DNA of 64,000 nucleotides from contig DIWJ01000026.1 of NCBI GenBank assembly GCA_002428445.1, positions 5,039-69,038 of the forward strand. The letters are read 5' to 3'. Positions 52,110 through 59,937 of this stretch are shown piece after piece. Source of the stretch: Syntrophaceae bacterium UBA6109. GTDB lineage: Bacteria > Desulfobacterota > Syntrophia > Syntrophales > UBA6109. A program made the translations under genes and the position numbers. Numbering within the stretch: the stretch's first letter is position 1; the number at the start of each line of letters is the position of its first letter. Below the pieces are notes generated by a model. It made no database searches, was not told the DNA's origin, and worked only from the letters and a program-made list of their open reading frames with translations.

Positions 52110-52976
52110 TTACCCGTGGGAATCGTTGATATTACTGTAGATCTTCAGACGGCAGTACTCCCGGTAGCCGAGTTTCCGATAGACGGGAATACCCATCGGC
52201 GTCGCATGGAGAACGCTGAAACGGCATCCTTTCATCCGGGCTTCGTTGATCGCCGCCCGGCTCATGGCCGTACCGATGCCGCGGGAGCGAAAATCGGCGA
52301 GCGTCGCCACGTTGTAAATACCGGCCGCTTCTGCGCTGAAAAATATCGAAGAGACCGCCGCCGGCACGCCGTCCGCCAGCCCGATGAAATGACGGTACGG
52401 AAGATCGGGACCGAATCCCAGGTTGCGCATGGCGGCGGCAAAGAAATCCGCCGCAAACCCGGGGACTTCGAACACAGTGCGAAAAACGGCGAGCCAGTCC
52501 TCAAGCGAATCCTCGCCGGTCACCTCCCGGATGCAGACAGACATTTCCTTTTCCCCGTCCGGCGGAGAAGCGGACAGATCGACTGCCATCCCCACGGCCT
52601 CGTCCATGTATTGCAGGCCATGTCCTTTCAGGCGCTCCTCCAGATCCGCCGGCTTCGTGGACGGCCCGATCCACCAGAACATCGGCAAGTTGCGTTCCCG
52701 AAAAGGCAGGAGGATCTCTTCGATCTTCCCGTCAATTCCCGCCGGGGCGAGATCGGCCCGCATGACGCTGTTGCACAGGGGAAAGGGAATGCCGCCGATG
52801 AAGCGGATCGCCTCCGCCTCGTCCCGGTAGTCGACCTGCGGGGAGCGGGCGAGCTGCGCCCAGGCGCCGAAGAGGTTGGCTTCGATGGCGCGGAGGATCG
52901 CGCTTCCGGGCGACGCCGGGTCTCCCGTCTCTCCTCCGGATTGCTGAAGATCGAAATGGTGGTGTGCTTTTTCCAT
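52110..52976 (-). CDS. GNAT family acetyltransferase
   Basis: A 288-residue protein with an N-terminal region of unknown role (about 1-140) and a C-terminal GNAT domain (about 145-280). The acetyl-CoA loop is ATLADFRSRGIGTAMSRAAI (Q/RxxGxG/A type), followed by VYRKLGYREYCRLKIY at the end. The start at 52976 follows GGGGGCGG. The substrate is unknown. It is divergent from the neighbouring acyl-CoA synthetase gene on the other strand. Confidence 0.85.
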   Translation of the reverse strand: MEKAHHHFDLQQSGGETGDPASPGSAILRAIEANLFGAWAQLARSPQVDYRDEAEAIRFIGGIPFPLCNSVMRADLAPAGIDGKIEEILLPFRERNLPMFWWIGPSTKPADLEERLKGHGLQYMDEAVGMAVDLSASPPDGEKEMSVCIREVTGEDSLEDWLAVFRTVFEVPGFAADFFAAAMRNLGFGPDLPYRHFIGLADGVPAAVSSIFFSAEAAGIYNVATLADFRSRGIGTAMSRAAINEARMKGCRFSVLHATPMGIPVYRKLGYREYCRLKIYSNINDSHG

Positions 52977-53047
52977 GCCGCCCCCGTTTCTTGTCTTTGT
53001 GCCAGCGAAAAGCCCTTTCGTCAATGGAATGTTCGCAGAAAACGTCT

Positions 53048-53077
53048 TTGACAGCCACGGGCGCGATCGACTATAGT
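53048..53077 (+). promoter_or_regulatory. Sigma-70 promoter of the acyl-CoA synthetase gene
   Basis: TTGACA (53048-53053) is followed after 18 bases by TATAGT (53072-53077). Transcription would begin near 53084, about 77 bases before the start codon. Confidence 0.7.
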
Positions 53078-53160
53078 CGGGCCGCGGTTGCGGCCGCAGT
53101 CTGTCCGACTGCCGGACGGTCCGAGACGGCATACCCCGCAGCAGCTTCAAGGAGAAACCT

Positions 53161-54945
53161 ATGAAAAATCACCTGGCCCTGATGATCCGCGAGACGATTG
53201 AAAGAACCCCCGATAAGCCCGCTCTCCGCTGGAAAGAAGACGGCGTCTGGAAGGAGCTGTCCTTCCGCCAGATGGGGGAAAAGATCCGCGAGGCAGCCAG
53301 GGGGCTTCTGGAAATGGGCCTTCCCGAAGGAGGAACCGTCGCCATCTTCTCGGCCAACAAGCCCGAGTTCACCATCGCCGATTTCGCGGCTCTTTCGGTC
53401 CGCGGCGTCCCCGTCCCCATCTACGCGACCAACACCGCGCGGCAGACCGAGTACATCGTCAACGACGCCCGGATCCCCATCATCTTTGTCGGCGGCAAGG
53501 ACCAGTACGCCAAGGTGCGGAGTTTCTTCGAAGGATCTCCCTGGCTCAAAAAGATCGTCGTCTTCGACCGGACGGTGGATATCCGGGGGCATGCGCCGTC
53601 CATGTACTTCGACGATTTTCTGGCGCTGGGGCGAGGATCATCGAAGGGCGGCGAGGTCGAAGCGCGTCTCGCCAAGGCGGGTCCGGACGATCTCGCGACG
53701 CTCATCTACACCTCAGGAACGACGGGCGAGCCCAAGGGCGTCATGTTGCATCATTCCAATTTTTACGCCTGCTTTATCGCCCACGAGAAGCGCCTGGAGG
53801 TCACTGAAAAAGACATCTCCCTGTGCTTCCTGCCTCTCACGCACGTCTTCGAGAGGGCCTGGACGTTTTTCGCACTCGTCGAGGGGATGACGAACAACTA
53901 CTGCGACGACACGACGAAGATCGTCGAATATCTGAAGGAGGTGCGGCCGACGGTCATGTGCGCCGTTCCGCGTTTCTACGAGAAGATCTACTCCACCGTC
54001 TTCGAGCGTCTGGAAACGGCCTCCGCGCTGAAGAAGAAACTTTTCCGCTGGGCCGTCGCGACGGGCGAGCAGGTCTATCTCCTGGAAAAGGAAAAGAAGG
54101 CCGTGCCGCCGCTGCTGGGCATGAAGCACGCCGTCGCCGACAAGCTGGTCCTGGCAAAGCTGCGGGAGGCCGTGGGCGGCCGCATCCGCTTCTTTCCCTG
54201 TGCAGGGGCGCCCCTTTCCAGGAAGATCGAAGAGTTCTTCCACTCCGCGGGCATCTTCATCGCCTACGGCTATGGCCTGACAGAGACCACGGCCACCGTC
54301 ACCTGCCACGAGAAATATTTCTACCGCCCGGGGACCGTCGGCAGGCCAATCGACGGCGTCGAGGTCAAGATCGCCGCCAACGGCGAGATCCTCGTAAAAG
54401 GCCCTACCGTAATGAAGGGATACTACGGGAAGCCTCAGGCGACGGCGGAGGTCTTCGAAGACGGCTGGTTACGGACGGGCGACGTGGGCGTGATCGAGGA
54501 CGGCTATCTGACGATCACCGACCGCATCAAGGACCTGATGAAAACCTCGGGCGGCAAGTACGTTGCGCCCCAGCTGATCGAAACGACCATCGGCAAGGAT
54601 TACTTCATCGAGCAGATCGCCGTCATCGGCGATCTGCGCAAGTACGTCTCGGCCCTGATTGTGCCGGCATTCCCGGCGCTGGAGGAATACGCGAAATCGA
54701 AGGGCATCGCCTTCAGCTCCCATGAAGACCTGATCGCGAAACCGGAGATTGTCCGCTTCTATCAGGAACGGATCGATCAGAATTCCGGCGACCTGGCGGG
54801 ATTCGAGAAGGTCAAGAAATTCACGCTCCTCGCGCGACCCTTCAGCCAGGATGCAGGAGAGATGACGCCGACGATGAAGCTCAAGAGGAAAGCGATCAAC
54901 GAAAAGTTTCAGGATCTGATCGACGGGATGTATCGAGAGAGGTAA
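53161..54945 (+). CDS. Long-chain acyl-CoA synthetase (AMP-forming)
   Basis: A 594-residue ANL-superfamily ligase of the FadD15/long-chain type that activates fatty acids with ATP and CoA. The P-loop LIYTSGTTGEPKGVMLHHSN (about 181-200), the A5-type YGYGLTETTATV (about 368-379), the TGDVGVIEDGYL hinge side and DRIKDLMKTSGGKYVAPQ with the late Lys in PTMKLKRK are present. AAGGAG 6 bases upstream marks the ATG. It fits fatty-acid use by a syntrophic or sulfate-reducing anaerobe. Confidence 0.93.
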   Translation: MKNHLALMIRETIERTPDKPALRWKEDGVWKELSFRQMGEKIREAARGLLEMGLPEGGTVAIFSANKPEFTIADFAALSVRGVPVPIYATNTARQTEYIVNDARIPIIFVGGKDQYAKVRSFFEGSPWLKKIVVFDRTVDIRGHAPSMYFDDFLALGRGSSKGGEVEARLAKAGPDDLATLIYTSGTTGEPKGVMLHHSNFYACFIAHEKRLEVTEKDISLCFLPLTHVFERAWTFFALVEGMTNNYCDDTTKIVEYLKEVRPTVMCAVPRFYEKIYSTVFERLETASALKKKLFRWAVATGEQVYLLEKEKKAVPPLLGMKHAVADKLVLAKLREAVGGRIRFFPCAGAPLSRKIEEFFHSAGIFIAYGYGLTETTATVTCHEKYFYRPGTVGRPIDGVEVKIAANGEILVKGPTVMKGYYGKPQATAEVFEDGWLRTGDVGVIEDGYLTITDRIKDLMKTSGGKYVAPQLIETTIGKDYFIEQIAVIGDLRKYVSALIVPAFPALEEYAKSKGIAFSSHEDLIAKPEIVRFYQERIDQNSGDLAGFEKVKKFTLLARPFSQDAGEMTPTMKLKRKAINEKFQDLIDGMYRER

Positions 54946-54950
54946 GATTT

Positions 54951-56114
54951 TTACCGTTCGGCACGAGAGGCGCCGCGGCGGATGACCTGCACCGCCGTCG
55001 CCTTGAAGGAGGCGGCAACCTCGGTCCCCTCAGCAAGACCGAGCTGCTCGACGGCCCCTGCCGTCACATAGGCAGCCAGCGGGAATCCGCAGTCGAGTCC
55101 CAGCCTGTAGTACAATCCTTTTTTCGCGATCTTCACGATCCGGCCGGCAAAGACATTCCGCGCGCTCGATTTCCCCTCCATCCCGTCCCGGAGCGACACG
55201 GTCACGTGTTCGGGGCGGATCACGCAGACGGCCTCTTCTCCGGCAGGAAAGTTCCCCACGATTTCGACAACGGCGGGTTTGCCCACCGATGCGGCGGTCG
55301 CCGGCTTCTTCGCGGCGCCAGTTCCATCCATCGCCATCAGCACTGTCCCTGAACCGCCCCCCGAAACGATATTCCCCTTTAGGATCGTCTCCATTCCGAC
55401 GAAAGAGGCGACGAACTCGTCGGCGGGGCAGTTCATCAGGCGCTGCGGCGAATCGGTCTGAACGATTCTTCCTTCGTTCATCACCGCGATCCGGTCGGAA
55501 AGCCGCAGGGCCTCCTCGCGGTCATGTGTCGCCATGAGCGCCGTCGTCCCCGTCTCCCGCAAGGCACGGTCGAGATCCTCGATCAGGTCCTCCCGCGTCG
55601 GCGGATCGAGGGAAGCGAAGGGCTCGTCCAGAAAAAGAATCTCCGGCTCGACGGCAAAGGCTCGGGCCAGCGACGTCCGCTGCGCCTCACCCCCCGAGAG
55701 GGTCCGCGCCGAACGCCCGGCCAGGTGCGCGATCCCGAAGCGTCCGAGTTGCCGCTCCACCTGTCCGGCGATCCGGTCCCGGGTCACGCCGCGGATCTTG
55801 AGGCCGGCGGCCACGTTGGCGGAGACGGTGGTGTCGAAGAGCAGGGGCTCCTGGAAGACCATCGCAATGCGCCGCCGGTAGGCCAGACTGGTCTCGCCAG
55901 CAACGGAGGCGCCGCGGAAACGGATCTCCCCTTGCTTCGGGCGGATCAGGCCCGCCAGGACATGGAGGAGCGTCGTCTTCCCGGCGCCGTTCGGCCCGAT
56001 AACGGAGAGGATTTCGCCGGGCGACAGGACCAGCTCGTTGACGTCAAGGACTGGAACTCCTCCCCTGACGACGACAAGACCCCGGGTTTCGAGGATGGCG
56101 GTTTCTTCAGTCAT
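54951..56114 (-). CDS. tupC: Tungstate/molybdate ABC transporter ATP-binding protein
   Basis: A 387-residue ATPase of the oxyanion group. It has Walker A GPNGAGKTT (about 38-46), signature LSGGEAQRTSLARA, Walker B EILFLDEPF and the switch His in ATHDREEAL. A C-terminal extension (about 245-380) carries a TOBE-type domain as in ModC/WtpC proteins, likely for regulation by the anion. Its ATG overlaps the permease stop by ATGA. Confidence 0.9.
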   Translation of the reverse strand: MTEETAILETRGLVVVRGGVPVLDVNELVLSPGEILSVIGPNGAGKTTLLHVLAGLIRPKQGEIRFRGASVAGETSLAYRRRIAMVFQEPLLFDTTVSANVAAGLKIRGVTRDRIAGQVERQLGRFGIAHLAGRSARTLSGGEAQRTSLARAFAVEPEILFLDEPFASLDPPTREDLIEDLDRALRETGTTALMATHDREEALRLSDRIAVMNEGRIVQTDSPQRLMNCPADEFVASFVGMETILKGNIVSGGGSGTVLMAMDGTGAAKKPATAASVGKPAVVEIVGNFPAGEEAVCVIRPEHVTVSLRDGMEGKSSARNVFAGRIVKIAKKGLYYRLGLDCGFPLAAYVTAGAVEQLGLAEGTEVAASFKATAVQVIRRGASRAER

Positions 56115-56809
56115 CGGGGCCTCTGGCGCTGCTGAATGGACGTCAGGATGAGGTTGATGAGATAGGCGATGAGAAGGAGGATGAGGCTCAGGGCGATGGC
56201 GATATCGAAATTGCCCCGGCTCGTCTCCATGACGGTCGCCGTCGTAAGCACCCGGGAGTACCCCTTGATGTTCCCGCCGACCATGATCGAGGCGCCGACT
56301 TCCGAGATGACCCCCCCGAAGCCCGCCATCACCGCCGCCAGAAGGGGCAGACGCGCCTCGCGCATGAGGAGGAAAAGCATCTGAAAGCGGGTCGCGCCGA
56401 GCGCGCGGATCTGCAGCCGCATCTTGGGCGGAAGCTGCTGCATGGCCGCGAGGCTGATGCCGGTGACGATGGGAGTGGCGATCACCGCCTGGGCGAGGAT
56501 CATCGCCGCCGGCGTGTAGAGGATCTCCAGAAAACCGAGCGGCCCGTTTCGCCAGAGGAAGATCGTGACGAAAAGCCCCACGACGACCGGCGGCAGGGCC
56601 ATGCCGGTATTGATGAGACTGATGGCAAAGCGGCGGCCCGGAAACGAGGTCAGGGCCACCGCCGTGCCCGTAGCGATGCCGACGACGAGGCTCATCAGCG
56701 TCGCCGTGCCCGAGATGTACAGGGACAGCAGCGTGATGCCGAAAACCTCCGCGTCGGCGGTAAAGAGAAGGTGAAAGGCCTTGCGAATGCCCTCCAGGAT
56801 CAGGTCCAT
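56111..56809 (-). CDS. tupB: Tungstate ABC transporter permease
   Basis: A 232-residue inner-membrane permease with about five helices. The cytoplasmic coupling loop reads RALGATRFQMLFLLMREARLPLLAA, followed by GFGGVISEVGASIMVGGN, typical of TupB/WtpB proteins. The ATG at 56809 lies 1 base after the stop of the binding-protein gene. It forms the membrane channel for the binding proteins encoded upstream. Confidence 0.92.
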   Translation of the reverse strand: MDLILEGIRKAFHLLFTADAEVFGITLLSLYISGTATLMSLVVGIATGTAVALTSFPGRRFAISLINTGMALPPVVVGLFVTIFLWRNGPLGFLEILYTPAAMILAQAVIATPIVTGISLAAMQQLPPKMRLQIRALGATRFQMLFLLMREARLPLLAAVMAGFGGVISEVGASIMVGGNIKGYSRVLTTATVMETSRGNFDIAIALSLILLLIAYLINLILTSIQQRQRPR

Positions 56810-56810
56810 G

Positions 56811-57668
56811 CTATTTTCCCAGGTCCTCCACTTTCTTTCCTGCATCGGGGAAGAAGAGCGGCGAGCCAAACTTTCCCACGCCGAAGGTCTTGATGATCGC
56901 CTGCGTGTCCTTGGCGACCATGAAGTCCGCGAAGGCCTTCCCGCCGTCCTTGTTCGCCTTGGGCCACTTGGCCGGGTTGACTTCGATCACATGATAGATG
57001 TTCAGGAGAATCGCGTCGCCCTCGACCAGGATGTCGAGACTCAGGTTCTTTTTCAGGGCCAGATAAGTCCCGCGGTCGGCAAGCGTATAGCCTTTCTTCT
57101 CCGCGGCGACGCTCAGCGTCTGCCCCATACCCAAGCCTGTCTGCTGATACCACTTCTGCCCCTCGGTCTTCAAGCCCGCCGCTTTCCAAATCCCCATTTC
57201 CTTGGCGTGCGTCCCGGAGTTGTCCCCCCTGGACAGGAAGAGGGCGCCCGCTGCCGAGAGCTTCTTGAAGGCCGCGTTTGCCGATTTGATTCCCTTCAGG
57301 CCCGCCGGATCCTGCGGAGGACCAAGGATGACGAAGTCGTTGTGCATGACGAGCCGGCGGTTGATTCCGTAGCCCTCATCGACGAATTTCTTCTCGGCTG
57401 CAGGAGAATGGACGAGCAGAACATCCGCCTCGCCCTTCTGCCCCATGGCCATCGCCTGGCCGGAGCCGACGGCAATCGTCTTGACGAAATAGCCGGTCTG
57501 CTTTTCGAAAATCGGGACCAGGACGTCCAGAAGTCCCGAGTCCTGGGTGCTCGTCGTCGTCGCCAGAATGACGGCCTTCGGCGCCGCCGCCAGGGCGGGC
57601 GTAATCATGACCAGCAGGCACAGCGCGGCGATCGCCGCCGGCAAACCTTTCTTCAAAAATCCCTTCAT
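56811..57668 (-). CDS. tupA: Tungstate-binding protein
   Basis: A 285-residue periplasmic binding protein. After a signal peptide (about 1-28, ALAAAPK) comes LATTTSTQDSGLLDVLVP, whose TTTSTQDSG stretch is the ligand-binding signature of TupA-type tungstate proteins. VGSGQAMAMGQKGEADVLLVHSP and FLSRGDNSGTHAKE follow. AGGAGG 5 bases before ATG 57668 fixes the start. Tungsten serves formate dehydrogenases, aldehyde oxidoreductases and class II benzoyl-CoA reductases in such anaerobes. Confidence 0.92.
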   Translation of the reverse strand: MKGFLKKGLPAAIAALCLLVMITPALAAAPKAVILATTTSTQDSGLLDVLVPIFEKQTGYFVKTIAVGSGQAMAMGQKGEADVLLVHSPAAEKKFVDEGYGINRRLVMHNDFVILGPPQDPAGLKGIKSANAAFKKLSAAGALFLSRGDNSGTHAKEMGIWKAAGLKTEGQKWYQQTGLGMGQTLSVAAEKKGYTLADRGTYLALKKNLSLDILVEGDAILLNIYHVIEVNPAKWPKANKDGGKAFADFMVAKDTQAIIKTFGVGKFGSPLFFPDAGKKVEDLGK

Positions 57669-57740
57669 CTCAACCTCCTGTCGTTTCATTATCAGACGTA
57701 ACCGCCGCGGACAGCGGGCTTGACCGGAACGGCGTCCGGA

Positions 57741-58610
57741 TCATTTCCCCCGGCTCTTGCGCCAGGCCTCCGAGTTGGGGAAGAACATGGGCGCGCCGTA
57801 CTTGTCCTTTCCGAAATCGCGGATGATGAGCTGGCCCTTGTCCGCGGCTGTCATCCAACCGATGAATTTCATCGCTCCAGTTCGGTTCACCCGCGGGAAC
57901 TTCGTCGAGTTGACCGGGATAACGGACATGAAGTTCAGCATCGCCTCGTCGTTCTCGACGAGGATGGCCAGCTTGATCTCCTTTTTCAGGGAGAGGTAGG
58001 TCGCCCGGTCGATGACCGTGTAGACCTGTTTTTCGTTCGTGTAGCGCAGGGTCGCCACATTGCCGCTCGATCCCTTCTCGTAAACAACGTACCAGGACCC
58101 GGCCGGCTTGATGCCTGCCTTCGCCCACAGATCCATCTCCGAAACGTGGGTCCCGGACTTGTCCCCCCGGCTGATGAAGGTCGCCTTCTTGGCGGCGATC
58201 GTCCGAAGCGCCTGGGCCGCCGTCTTCATCCCCCTGATCCCCGCCGGATCGCCTGCCGGCCCGACGATGACGAAGTCGTTGTACATGAGCGGGATCCGTG
58301 CCGTGCCGAAACCGCCCTTCACGAACTTCTCCTCCAGGGACTTGGCATGTGCCAGAACCAGATCGAACTGCCCCTTTTCCGCCATCTTCAGGGCAGCGCC
58401 CGTTCCGGCGCCCACATGGCGTACCCGGATGCCCGTCTCCTTTTCGAACCCATCCTCCAGCGCCCCGACGATACCGGCGTCGATCGGCCCGATCGTGCTG
58501 GCCAAGAGAACGAACTTGTTGTCCTGAGACGGTCCGGCGACATCCATGGTACTGCAGGCCGGGAAGAGAAACAGCACGAACAACCAGAAAATCCAAAATT
58601 TCTTCATCAT
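57741..58610 (-). CDS. Second TupA-like oxyanion-binding lipoprotein with altered ligand motif
   Basis: A 289-residue paralogue of the adjacent tungstate-binding protein, here a probable lipoprotein (FLFPAC near residue 19). The ligand signature TTTSTQDSG is replaced by ASTIGPIDAG, while VGAGTGAALKMAEKGQFDLVLAHA and FISRGDKSGTHVSEMD are kept. It may bind another oxyanion or have another affinity while using the same permease. AAGGAG 6 bases upstream marks ATG 58610. Confidence 0.82.
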   Translation of the reverse strand: MMKKFWIFWLFVLFLFPACSTMDVAGPSQDNKFVLLASTIGPIDAGIVGALEDGFEKETGIRVRHVGAGTGAALKMAEKGQFDLVLAHAKSLEEKFVKGGFGTARIPLMYNDFVIVGPAGDPAGIRGMKTAAQALRTIAAKKATFISRGDKSGTHVSEMDLWAKAGIKPAGSWYVVYEKGSSGNVATLRYTNEKQVYTVIDRATYLSLKKEIKLAILVENDEAMLNFMSVIPVNSTKFPRVNRTGAMKFIGWMTAADKGQLIIRDFGKDKYGAPMFFPNSEAWRKSRGK

Positions 58611-58722
58611 CTTGCACTCCTTTGAAATTTCATTCTGCATCGATCCATGTCAGATCCCCTTCGATGCCGTCCCGACGGCCGGTATCGTCGTGGACCCTTT
58701 CCCCTCTCGTTGCTTGGGTGTT

Positions 58723-59640
58723 CTACGATTTCGCGTAGAGGATCCGCCCGGCGCTCTTGAAGTCGTAGCTCTTCAGGTTCGCGACCTGGTTCCGAAACAA
58801 ATCTCCGTTGAGGATTTCCATGAGCGATTGAACTCCCTTTTGAAAAAAGACCGACTGATCGCAGATCATGTCAAACCTTTCGCGGGCGATCGGGATGAAG
58901 TCGAGACCGAACAGCGCCGAAACCGCCGACGCGGCGATGCCGGTGTTGGCCTCGCCGGAGAGGATCGAAAGGGCGATCTCGACGTGGGTGGATACCTCGT
59001 TTTCATAGCCGGTGATCCGCTCCCGTCGAAGGCCGGTCTTTTCCAGGTGGTGATCCAGCAACAGGCGCGTGCCGGAACCTGCCTGGCGGTTGACAAATCG
59101 GACATCGTCGCGCGTCAGGTCCTCGAACCCGGCAATCCCGAGAGGATTGCCCTTGGCAACCACAAAACCCAGTTCCCGGTAGAAAAGATTGACGACCACC
59201 GCATTGATGCTCGGAATCAATTTCTCCAGGTAGGGGATGTTGTACTCTCCGGTTTCGGGATCGAGCAGGTGGGACCAGGCGATGTCGGTAAAACCCCGTT
59301 CCATCGCCATTAGGCCGGCGGTGCTGCCGATATTCGCCGAAAACACGTAAAATTCCGGATACTGCCTGCGGAGCCGTCCGTAGAGCATATCCAGGACGGG
59401 GTCGTTGCTGCCGGCGGCCAGCAGCGCTCCTTCCATCTTCCGGCTCTTGCGCCTGGCTTCCTTCAAACCGGCCTGCGCGTCTCCTTCGATCCACTCGTCA
59501 ATCAGTTTCCGTGGGAATACCCACTTCCCCGTGGCTCGCGACGCCGGGATTCGCTTCTGTTTGATGAGCGCATACACCTGCTTTTCATTGATGCCGAGGT
59601 ATTCAGCCACTTCCCGTGTGTTCATCAGATCCCGTGCCAT
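58723..59640 (-). CDS. Excisionase-type HTH regulator with periplasmic-binding-protein-like domain
   Basis: A 305-residue one-component regulator. The N-terminal winged helix (about 1-60; MNTREVAEYLGINEKQVYAL) is of the MerR/excisionase type. The rest resembles a cytoplasmic oxyanion-binding domain (PBP-like, about 75-300), with MERGFTDIAWSH and NRQAGSGTRLLLD in places corresponding to the binding proteins. It leads the tup operon and probably senses tungstate or molybdate to control it. GGAGG 5 bases before ATG 59640 fixes the start. Confidence 0.85.
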   Translation of the reverse strand: MARDLMNTREVAEYLGINEKQVYALIKQKRIPASRATGKWVFPRKLIDEWIEGDAQAGLKEARRKSRKMEGALLAAGSNDPVLDMLYGRLRRQYPEFYVFSANIGSTAGLMAMERGFTDIAWSHLLDPETGEYNIPYLEKLIPSINAVVVNLFYRELGFVVAKGNPLGIAGFEDLTRDDVRFVNRQAGSGTRLLLDHHLEKTGLRRERITGYENEVSTHVEIALSILSGEANTGIAASAVSALFGLDFIPIARERFDMICDQSVFFQKGVQSLMEILNGDLFRNQVANLKSYDFKSAGRILYAKS

Positions 59641-59805
59641 TAGCACCTCCGAGAGAGAATCATATGTCAAAGATAGCATATTTTTGCAAGATAATTCTAC
59701 CTAATAATAATAAATACTAACTTTTATGGACTTATAATGACTATTCATGCCGGCAGGGTATCAGTCGCCACTCCCATAGTCCCGACAACCCCAATGCCTT
59801 TCTCC

Positions 59806-59835
59806 TTGACAGGCGCATCACCCTTAAGGCATAAT
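59806..59835 (+). promoter_or_regulatory. Sigma-70 promoter of the ADP-forming acyl-CoA synthetase gene
   Basis: TTGACA (59806-59811) is followed after 18 bases by CATAAT (59830-59835). Transcription near 59842 gives a leader of about 96 bases before the ATG at 59938. Confidence 0.7.
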
Positions 59836-59854
59836 GCGGCACGAAAAAGAGGAA

Positions 59855-59905
59855 GCCCTCCGGGTCCGCGTACACAGGCGGGTTCGCGAGGGCGTTTTAT
59901 TTTAT
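59855..59905 (+). terminator. Leader hairpin with T-rich tail before the synthetase gene
   Basis: GCCCTC (59855-59860) pairs with GAGGGC (59888-59893), with an inner CCGC/GCGG stem, and GTTTTATTTTAT follows. It lies wholly inside the 5' leader, so it could be an attenuator. The closing stem is only 6 pairs. Confidence 0.4.
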
Positions 59906-59937
59906 CTCTTTATAGAAAAAAGAAAGGGAACAAAGTC

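Larger units (their letters stand above)
59641..59937. other. Divergent intergenic region between the tungstate regulator and the ADP-forming synthetase
   Basis: The left part is strikingly A+T-rich (59680-59750) and contains ATATG-N10-CATAT (59662-59681), a possible autoregulatory site of the HTH-PBP gene. The right part holds the plus-strand promoter and the leader hairpin of the synthetase gene. Confidence 0.45.
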
